Source: an uncultured Paracoccaceae bacterium (lineage in GTDB: Bacteria; Pseudomonadota; Alphaproteobacteria; Rhodobacterales; Rhodobacteraceae). Taken from it: DNA of 6,161 bases. Below the pieces are notes generated by a model. The model was not told the DNA's origin. It saw only the letters and a list, made by a program, of their open reading frames with translations, and did not search any database. Below, one piece after another: positions 1-5,048 of this stretch. Where the stretch lies: NCBI GenBank assembly GCA_937952085.1, contig CALFYQ010000354.1:1-6161 (forward strand), in the 5' to 3' direction. The position numbers were made by a program, and so were the translations under genes. Positions within the stretch are counted from its first letter, which is position 1; every line of letters starts with the position of its first letter.

Positions 1-1017
1 CTCCAGCGCCGCGCGCGCGGTCACCGGGTTCTTCTCGTGGGTGTAGTGCCCGATCGCGTAGTCGCCCGCCACGTCGAGATCGCGGCGCGCCACCACGGCG
101 GCGATGGGCAGGATGCCGCCGCCGAGCGCCTTGCCGAGGGTCACGATGTCGGGGACCACGCCGTCATGCTCGAAGGCGAACATGCGGCCCGTCTTGCCGA
201 GGCCGGTCGGGATCTCGTCGAGGATGAGGAGGGCGCCCATCCGGTCGCAGGCGGCGCGCACCGCCTTCCAGAAACCGGGCGGCGGCGGGACCGGCACGGC
301 GCGCATCGGCTCCGCGATCACCGCGGCGACGTCGCCTTCCTTTTCCAGCGCGAACTCGACCATCCTGGCGCAGGCGAGGCCGCAGGTTTCCGGGCCCGGA
401 TGGCCATAGGGGCAGCGGTAGCAGTGAAAGGGCGCGACATGCTCCGCGCCGGCGAGGAGGGGGCCGACGCCGTGGCTTCGGAAGGTCGCCTCGCCGCCGA
501 CGCTGGCGGCGCCGAAGCCGGCGCCGTGGAACGCATCCCAGAAGCTGACGGTCTTGAACCGGCCGGTGGTGGCGCGGGCGATCTTCAGCGCCACCTCGTT
601 GGCGTCGGAGCCGCCTGTGGTGAAGAGGACCTTGGAAAGATCGCCGGGCGCGATCTCGCCCAGCGTCTCTGCGAGCCGGGCCGCCACCTCGTTGGCGAAG
701 CGGCGGGGGGAGAAGCTCAGCGTGTCGAGCTGGTCCTTGATCGCGGCGACGACGCGGGGATGGGCGTAGCCGATGTGGTGGACCGAGTTGCCGTGGAAAT
801 CCATGAAGCGGCGGCCGGCCAGATCCTCGATCCAGATGCCTTCCGCCTTGGCGATGGCGAGGACGCAGGGCGATGAGAGGCTCTGGTGGAGGAAGGCCTC
901 CGCGTCCCGCTCTAGGAGGCGGGCGGTCGGCTCATGATCGTCGCGCGCGCGGAACGCGGCCCGCGCCGCGCTCCGGTTCGACTCGCCCTCGGTATGGACG
1001 CGCGTCTCGCCGCTCAC
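1..1017 (-). CDS. pbfA: PbfA-like class III PLP enzyme, (R)-1-hydroxy-2-aminoethylphosphonate ammonia-lyase (3' end outside window)
   Basis: A class III aminotransferase-fold PLP enzyme, 339 residues visible; the family usually runs to about 420-460, so roughly the last quarter is off the left edge. Seen in the sequence: an N-terminal GNSVHHIGYAHP motif (about 76-87), the phosphate-binding TTGGSDA (133-139), FHGAGFG (163-169), a Cys-rich HCYRCPYGHPG loop (198-208), LLILDEIPTGLGKTG with the PLP-pyridine aspartate D267, and TLGKALGGG with the Schiff-base lysine K296. Start: GTG at 1017-1015 is the only ATG/GTG/TTG in frame between the phnY stop and Met73, so the start is well constrained, although the Shine-Dalgarno is weak (a GGGG run overlapping the phnY end). 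PbfA is known to be a lyase converting (R)-1-hydroxy-2-aminoethylphosphonate to phosphonoacetaldehyde and ammonia, and is typically encoded beside phnW, phnA/phnY or phnX. Assignment to PbfA rather than a generic transaminase rests on that context plus the motif resemblance. It would act in the cytosol, feeding PhnY. Confidence 0.85.
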   Translation of the reverse strand, partial: MSGETRVHTEGESNRSAARAAFRARDDHEPTARLLERDAEAFLHQSLSSPCVLAIAKAEGIWIEDLAGRRFMDFHGNSVHHIGYAHPRVVAAIKDQLDTLSFSPRRFANEVAARLAETLGEIAPGDLSKVLFTTGGSDANEVALKIARATTGRFKTVSFWDAFHGAGFGAASVGGEATFRSHGVGPLLAGAEHVAPFHCYRCPYGHPGPETCGLACARMVEFALEKEGDVAAVIAEPMRAVPVPPPPGFWKAVRAACDRMGALLILDEIPTGLGKTGRMFAFEHDGVVPDIVTLGKALGGGILPIAAVVARRDLDVAGDYAIGHYTHEKNPVTARAALE

Positions 1018-1023
1018 CCCGGA

Positions 1024-2490
1024 TCAGCCCCAGGGGAGGGAATAGGTCTTCACGTTGGTGAAGGACTTCATCGCCTCGATCACGCCTTCCTTGTAGCCGT
1101 TGCCGGAATCCTTGATCCCGCCGAAGGGCGACATCTCGATCCGGTAGCCCGGCGCCTCCCAGATGTTCACCGTGCCGACGACGAGGCCGGAGATGTATTT
1201 CTGGATGCGCCGCCAGTCGTTGGTGCAGACGCCGGAGGACAGGCCGAAGGGCGTGGAGTTGGAGATCTTCATCGTCTCCTCGTCGCTGTCGGGCACGCGG
1301 ACGATGGGGACGATGGGGCCGAAGGTCTCCTCCATCACCAGTTCGCTCTCATGCGGGACATGATCGACGACGATGGGGGGGAGGAGCGCGCCCTTCCGGC
1401 CCGGATCGTAGAGCACCTTCGCACCCGCCGCCTCGGCCTCGTAGACGCGGCGCTCGAAGGTTTCCGCGGCGCGGGCGTGGATCACCGTGCCGAGTTCCGT
1501 CTTCGGGTCCATCGGGTCCCCGAAGCGAAGCGCCTTAGCGCGTTCGAGGACGAGCGGCACGAACCGGTCGGCCACGCTCTCCTGGCAGAGGATGCGTTTC
1601 ACCGCCGTGCATCGCTGGCCGGAATTCTTGGTGGCGCCGCCGACCGCGATGTCCGCCGCCTTGGCGAGGTCGGCGTCGGAAAGGTCGGAGCAGATGATGA
1701 GCGGGTCGTTCCCGCCCAGCTCCAGCACCTGCCGCTTGTAGACGGCCTTCGCCGCGATCAGCTTTCCGACCGGCACGCCGCCGGTGAAGGTGATGAGGTC
1801 GAAGTCCGGGTTGGTGATCATCTCGTCGCCGATGTCGCCGGGCAGGCCGGTGACGACGGAGAGCATCTCGGGCGGCAGCCCCGCCTCATAGAGCGCGTCG
1901 GTGAGCCAGATCGCGGTGAGCGGCGTCAGCTCGGTCGGCTTCACCACCATGCAGTTGTTGGTCGCGACGGAGGGCGCGATCTTGTGCGCCACCATGTTGA
2001 GCGGGTGGTTGAAGGGCGTGATGGCGGAGATCGCGCGGAGCGGCTCCCGCGTGGTGTAGATCTTCCGCGCCTTGCCGTGCGGGGTGAGATCGCAGGAGAA
2101 GATCTCTCCGTCGTCCTTGAGGCAGAGCTGGCCCGCCAGGGTGAAGACGTCGAAGGCCCGGCCGCACTCGTACATCGCGTCGGCGAGCGAGATGCCGAGC
2201 TCCGCGGTGATGATCGGCGCCAGCTCCGCCTTCCGCCCGTCGATGATCTTCGCCGTGTTGAGAAGGATCTTCTGCCTCTCGTAGCGGGTGAGCGTCGGGC
2301 GGTAGGTGCTTGCGATGGCGAAGGCTTCACGGGCGTGCTCCGCCGTTCCGGCCGGCACGTCGCCGATCACGGCGTCGGTAAAGGGGTAATGGACCGGGAT
2401 GCGGTCCTTCGCATCGACCTTGCGGCCGGCGATGCGCATCGTTTCACGGCGAAACCCGATCGGGGCGGAAGAGGTCAGCATCTCGGTCAC
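1024..2490 (-). CDS. phnY: Phosphonoacetaldehyde dehydrogenase
   Basis: NAD+-dependent aldehyde dehydrogenase superfamily enzyme, 488 residues, a normal length for the family. It oxidises phosphonoacetaldehyde to phosphonoacetate, the substrate of the PhnA encoded just upstream. Visible in order: TPFNHPLNMVAHKIAP with the oxyanion Asn161 and His162, the cofactor-binding VVKPTE (Lys184), the Rossmann turn FTGGVPVG (235-242), ELGGNDP with general base Glu257, NSGQRCTAVKR with nucleophile Cys294 preceded by Arg293, EETFGPIVP (388-395) and SPFGGIKDSG (454-463). His162 and Arg293 next to the catalytic residues, with Arg111 and Arg450, are candidate phosphonate-binding positions by analogy with S. 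meliloti PhnY; I recall that from the literature and have not aligned it. The start is GTG at 2490, which overlaps the phnA stop by four bases (GTGA) and implies translational coupling. ATG at codon 4 (2481) is a real alternative, because neither has a clear ribosome-binding site. It stops at TGA 1026-1024, six bases before pbfA. Confidence 0.95.
   Translation of the reverse strand: MTEMLTSSAPIGFRRETMRIAGRKVDAKDRIPVHYPFTDAVIGDVPAGTAEHAREAFAIASTYRPTLTRYERQKILLNTAKIIDGRKAELAPIITAELGISLADAMYECGRAFDVFTLAGQLCLKDDGEIFSCDLTPHGKARKIYTTREPLRAISAITPFNHPLNMVAHKIAPSVATNNCMVVKPTELTPLTAIWLTDALYEAGLPPEMLSVVTGLPGDIGDEMITNPDFDLITFTGGVPVGKLIAAKAVYKRQVLELGGNDPLIICSDLSDADLAKAADIAVGGATKNSGQRCTAVKRILCQESVADRFVPLVLERAKALRFGDPMDPKTELGTVIHARAAETFERRVYEAEAAGAKVLYDPGRKGALLPPIVVDHVPHESELVMEETFGPIVPIVRVPDSDEETMKISNSTPFGLSSGVCTNDWRRIQKYISGLVVGTVNIWEAPGYRIEMSPFGGIKDSGNGYKEGVIEAMKSFTNVKTYSLPWG
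2487..2490 (-). other. phnA stop / phnY start overlap (GTGA)
   Basis: Reading the minus strand, GTG of phnY (2490-2488) and TGA of phnA (2489-2487) share four bases. There is no clear Shine-Dalgarno in the roughly 25 bases before the GTG, so phnY translation probably depends on ribosomes terminating phnA, keeping the two consecutive pathway enzymes in step. The ATG at 2481-2479, which would also leave a short gap, is an alternative start. Confidence 0.7.
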
Positions 2491-3737
2491 ATCGCGGCGG
2501 CGGTTGCGGCGTAGAAGAGGGCGTCGAAATTCCGAAGTTTCGGAGCGCCTTCAAGCTCGATCTTGCGGTTCACGATGAAGGGCACCTCCTGCTCCGTCAG
2601 CCCGCCATGGGAGCGGAGCGGCTCGTTGAGCGCGGCGAGATCGTGCCGGTGGGCGGATGTGCCGAGGGTCATGTTCTCGGTGGAGATCATCACCACATCG
2701 CCGATCCGGTCCGCCGGCAACTCGAACCGGCGCACCGCCTCCTCCCGGTCCACGACCAGCATCATGCCGGGCGTGGCGCGGAGCTTTTCGATGATCGCGG
2801 CGCGGTCCGCGCCGTCCGGCAGATAGGCGGTGGCGAAGGAGCCGAGCGCGCCGTGATGAACCACATAGGGGTCGGTGATCGGCAGGATCACGCGGGCGGC
2901 CGCTTCGCCGAGCCAGCCGTCGAGCAGGTCCTGCACGTAGACGACGGCGGGGGAGCCGTCCGCCATGTGCTTCGGCTTCATGCCGTGGTCGGCGGTGACG
3001 ACGATGGCGGCGCCCATCGCGTCCAACTCGGCGAGATAGCGGTCGAACATGGCGTAGAACGCCTTCGCCTCTGCCTGATCGGGCGCGTATTTGTGCTGCA
3101 CGTAGTCCGTCGTCGTCAGGTACATGACATTCGGCCCCCATTCGCGGAGGAGCTTCACGCCGGCGGCGAAGACGAACTCGGAAAGCTCGGCGGAATAGAC
3201 CTCGGGCACTTCTCGGCCGAGCCACGCGCTGGCGTTGGCGATGCCGTTCTCGGCCTCCGTCGCCTGGTCCGCCTTCTCCGAGGAGAAGCAGATCGCGCGG
3301 CCCTCGTCGAAGCGGAGCCCGGCGCCGAGAAGGGCGCGGAGTTTGTCCTTGGCGGTGACGATGGCGACCTTCGCGCCCGCTTCGTAGAAGGCGGAGAAGA
3401 CGGTCGGTGCGCGAAGGAAGCGCACGTCGTTCATCATCACCTCTTTGCCCGTCTCCGGCTCGTAGAGGTAGTTGCCGCAGATGCCATGGACGGCCGGCGG
3501 CCGGCCGGTGGCGATGGAGAGGTTGTTCGGGTTGGTGAAGGAGGGGATCGCCGAATGGGCGAGCCGGTCCGTCCCGGTCTCCCGGATCCGCTTCAGCGCC
3601 GGCATCAGCCCGTCGGCGATGGCCGCGTCGAGATAGGCCGGCTCACAGCCGTCGAGGCAGATCGCGATGGCCGGAACCTTCGGCCACGGATAGGCGCGCC
3701 CGTTGGCGGCGACGGCGATGTCGGCGGACTTGTTCAT
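2487..3737 (-). CDS. phnA: Phosphonoacetate hydrolase
   Basis: Alkaline-phosphatase-superfamily, zinc-dependent C-P hydrolase, 416 residues, that cleaves phosphonoacetate into acetate and phosphate in the cytosol. The full metal and catalytic set is visible: Asp29 in CLDGCEP, nucleophile Thr68 in PSFTNPNN, Asn89 in GICGNYL, Asp211 and His215 in TDYVQHKY, Asp250-His251 in TADHGMK, and His377 in RSHGGL. These positions match the known zinc ligands and nucleophile of S. meliloti PhnA without any offset, which strongly supports both the identity and the chosen start. That start, ATG 3737-3735, has a good ribosome-binding site (AAGGAAG, 5 nt upstream). The frame stays open far into phnW, but the upstream part overlaps a real gene and lacks family similarity. 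This is unrelated to the misnamed E. coli PhnA of the alkylphosphonate operon. It lies 17 bp after phnW and overlaps phnY by 4 bp, consistent with one transcript. Confidence 0.96.
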   Translation of the reverse strand: MNKSADIAVAANGRAYPWPKVPAIAICLDGCEPAYLDAAIADGLMPALKRIRETGTDRLAHSAIPSFTNPNNLSIATGRPPAVHGICGNYLYEPETGKEVMMNDVRFLRAPTVFSAFYEAGAKVAIVTAKDKLRALLGAGLRFDEGRAICFSSEKADQATEAENGIANASAWLGREVPEVYSAELSEFVFAAGVKLLREWGPNVMYLTTTDYVQHKYAPDQAEAKAFYAMFDRYLAELDAMGAAIVVTADHGMKPKHMADGSPAVVYVQDLLDGWLGEAAARVILPITDPYVVHHGALGSFATAYLPDGADRAAIIEKLRATPGMMLVVDREEAVRRFELPADRIGDVVMISTENMTLGTSAHRHDLAALNEPLRSHGGLTEQEVPFIVNRKIELEGAPKLRNFDALFYAATAAAM

Positions 3738-3742
3738 TCGGT

Positions 3743-3749
3743 CTTCCTT
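3743..3749 (-). promoter_or_regulatory. Ribosome-binding site of phnA
   Basis: AAGGAAG on the minus strand, 5 nt before ATG 3737. It lies in the 17-bp phnW-phnA gap and decides the phnA start, since the reading frame is open for nearly 200 codons further upstream. Confidence 0.75.
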
Positions 3750-3754
3750 CCAGA

Positions 3755-4948
3755 TCAGGCCGCGAGGCGGGCGCGCTCGACGAGCGCGGCCTCGGGCGGC
3801 GCGGCGCTCGTCACGCCCATCTCGGCGAGCGCCTCGCCCGCGGCGCGGACGACGCCCCTCATCACGTGTTCGTCCATCCGGCCGATGCAGCCGATGCGGA
3901 ACGAATCCACCACCGTCAGCTTGCCGGGATAGATGATGAAGCCCTTCGCCTTCATCAGGTCGTAGAAGTTCGCGAAGGCGAAGGCGGGGTCGGCCGGACA
4001 GAAGAAGGTGACGATGATGGGGGAGAGCCAGCGGTCCTTCAGCAGCGTCTCGAAGCCGAGCGCGCGCATCCCCGCCACCATCACGTCCCGGTTCCGCGCA
4101 TAGCGGGCGCCGCGGCCGGCGACACCGCCCTCCGCCTCGTGGAGTTCCAGCGCCTTGAGGAAGGCGGCCACCACGTGGGTCGGCGGCGTGAAGCGCCATT
4201 GGCCGGTCTTTTCGAGGTATTTCCACTGGGCGTGGAGATCGAGGCTGAGCGAATGGCAGTTCCCCGCCGCCGCCTCCAGCGCCGCGCGCTTCGCGACGAC
4301 GAAGCCGAAGCCCGGCACGCCCTCGATGCACTTGTTGGCGGAGGAGACCATCGCGTCATAGCCAAGCTCGTGCGCGTCGAGCGGCTCGGCGCCGAAGGCG
4401 CTCATCGAATCGACGAGAAGCTTCCGGCCGCGGGAGCGGACCGCCTCGGCGATCTCGGCGACCGGGTTGAGGATGCCCGACGAGGTCTCGCAATGGATCG
4501 CGACGACATGGGTGATCGTCGGGTCGGCGTCGAGCGCGGCGGCCACCTCGTCGCGGCGGGGCGGGAGGTAATCTCCCTTGTCGATCAGCGTGCAGGCGCG
4601 GCCGAGATAGCGCATCGTCTCCGCCGCGCGGAGCCCGTAGGCGCCGTTCGCCAGCACCAGCGCCTTGCCGTCCTTCGGAACGAAGGTTCCGAGCATCGCC
4701 TCGACGGCGAAGGTGCCGGAGCCCTGCATCGGCACCGCGACGAGATCGCCGCCGCCGGCGAGCACGACGAGCCGCGCGCAGAGCTTCGCCGTCATGGCGC
4801 GGAAATCGGCGTCCCAGGAGCCCCAGTCGCGCAGCATCGCCTCCTTCACCTCATAAGCGGTGGTGAGGGGCCCCGGCGTCAGCAGATAGGGCTCGCCGAG
4901 GCGCGGCGCGGGGAAGGGTTCGGCGGCGAGGGGGCCGGCGTCAGACAT
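3755..4948 (-). CDS. phnW: 2-aminoethylphosphonate--pyruvate transaminase
   Basis: Class V (fold type I) PLP aminotransferase, 397 residues. It transfers the amino group of 2-aminoethylphosphonate to pyruvate, giving phosphonoacetaldehyde and L-alanine, the entry step of the pathway. Diagnostic segments: YLLTPGPLTT (21-30), RDWGSWDADFR (40-50), VPMQGSGTFAVEAM (72-85), HCETSSGILNP (152-162), LVDSMSAFG with PLP-contacting Asp180, SSANKCIEG with Schiff-base Lys206, and SFRIGCIG, whose Arg351 is the conserved substrate-binding arginine region. It is somewhat longer than the roughly 360-370 residues common for PhnW: about 14 extra residues precede YLLTPGPL and an Ala/Glu-rich tail follows. Start ATG 4948-4946 has a good ribosome-binding site (AAAGGGA, 5 nt upstream). 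A further in-frame ATG at 5002 lies in the presumed promoter and lacks such a site. This is the first gene of the presumed phnW-phnA-phnY-pbfA transcript. Relatives include serine-glyoxylate type transaminases, but the motif set and the neighbours fix the identity. Confidence 0.95.
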   Translation of the reverse strand: MSDAGPLAAEPFPAPRLGEPYLLTPGPLTTAYEVKEAMLRDWGSWDADFRAMTAKLCARLVVLAGGGDLVAVPMQGSGTFAVEAMLGTFVPKDGKALVLANGAYGLRAAETMRYLGRACTLIDKGDYLPPRRDEVAAALDADPTITHVVAIHCETSSGILNPVAEIAEAVRSRGRKLLVDSMSAFGAEPLDAHELGYDAMVSSANKCIEGVPGFGFVVAKRAALEAAAGNCHSLSLDLHAQWKYLEKTGQWRFTPPTHVVAAFLKALELHEAEGGVAGRGARYARNRDVMVAGMRALGFETLLKDRWLSPIIVTFFCPADPAFAFANFYDLMKAKGFIIYPGKLTVVDSFRIGCIGRMDEHVMRGVVRAAGEALAEMGVTSAAPPEAALVERARLAA

Positions 4949-4953
4949 CGTCG

Positions 4954-4960
4954 TCCCTTT
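4954..4960 (-). promoter_or_regulatory. Ribosome-binding site of phnW
   Basis: AAAGGGA on the minus strand, 5 nt before ATG 4948. It supports that ATG over the in-frame ATG at 5002, which would add 18 residues and start within the predicted -10 element. Confidence 0.7.
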
Positions 4961-5001
4961 CAGGGGTCGGAATGCGGCGCAGTTTCCGCAGGCGCCTCTC
5001 A

Positions 5002-5030
5002 TATGTAAAATCGATAAATCGTATTGTCAC
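5002..5030 (-). promoter_or_regulatory. Candidate sigma-70-type promoter for the phnW operon
   Basis: Read on the minus strand, GTGACA (5030-5025, five of six matches to TTGACA) is followed after 17 bp by TACATA (5007-5002), a weaker -10 like those common in alphaproteobacteria. Transcription would start near 4994 and give an untranslated leader of about 46 nt before phnW. This is the most AT-rich stretch of the window. The weak -10 fits a promoter that needs an activator. Prediction by eye only. Confidence 0.45.
5008..5021. repeat. Direct repeat AAATCG x2 next to the palindrome
   Basis: On the plus strand AAATCG occurs at 5008-5013 and again at 5016-5021, 8 bp start to start, and the first copy overlaps the palindrome ATCGAT (5010-5015). 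The second copy runs into the left arm of the larger inverted repeat at 5017-5037. A cluster of ATCG/CGAT boxes in the promoter spacer suggests regulator half-sites, though such short repeats can arise by chance. Confidence 0.35.
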
Positions 5031-5037
5031 AACGATT
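5017..5037. promoter_or_regulatory. Inverted repeat, candidate operator upstream of phnW
   Basis: AATCGT (5017-5022) and ACGATT (5032-5037) form a perfect 6-bp inverted repeat around a 9-bp spacer. Nested inside, TTGTCACAA (5024-5032) is itself a perfect 9-bp palindrome with a central C. The element covers the proposed -35 hexamer, where a repressor would block or a regulator would contact RNA polymerase. Phosphonate catabolic operons are known to be controlled by LysR-type or GntR-type regulators, but none is encoded in this window and I cannot assign the family from the site. Confidence 0.4.
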
Positions 5038-5048
5038 GGCGCGATGAT

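Noticed and set aside
37..876. Plus-strand open frame of 279 codons opposite pbfA.
   Set aside because: Antisense shadow; the minus-strand frame here carries the class III PLP motifs.
934..3932. Long plus-strand open frames of 526 codons (934-2514) and 441 codons (2607-3932) opposite phnY and phnA.
   Set aside because: They lie antisense to genes with complete active sites. Their translations are rich in Arg, Gly, Asp, His and Val without recognisable domains, the usual result of high-GC codon bias on the opposite strand.
3738..4331. In-frame N-terminal extension of phnA of nearly 200 codons, suggesting a 614-residue protein.
   Set aside because: The extension is an out-of-frame reading of phnW. 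ATG 3737 has a strong ribosome-binding site and gives residue numbering identical to the known PhnA catalytic residues.
3866..5008. Plus-strand open frame of 380 codons opposite phnW.
   Set aside because: Antisense shadow of phnW with no domain pattern; it also runs into the promoter region.
5017..5037. The inverted repeat as a terminator of the Na/Pi cotransporter gene.
   Set aside because: The stem is only 6 bp and AT-rich with a 9-nt spacer, and no T-run follows on the minus strand.
5013..5041. Possible Pho box (PhoB site) upstream of phnW.
   Set aside because: TTGTCAC at 5024-5030 matches CTGTCAT at 5 of 7 positions, but neither position 11 bp away carries a second repeat, so a PhoB site is not supported.
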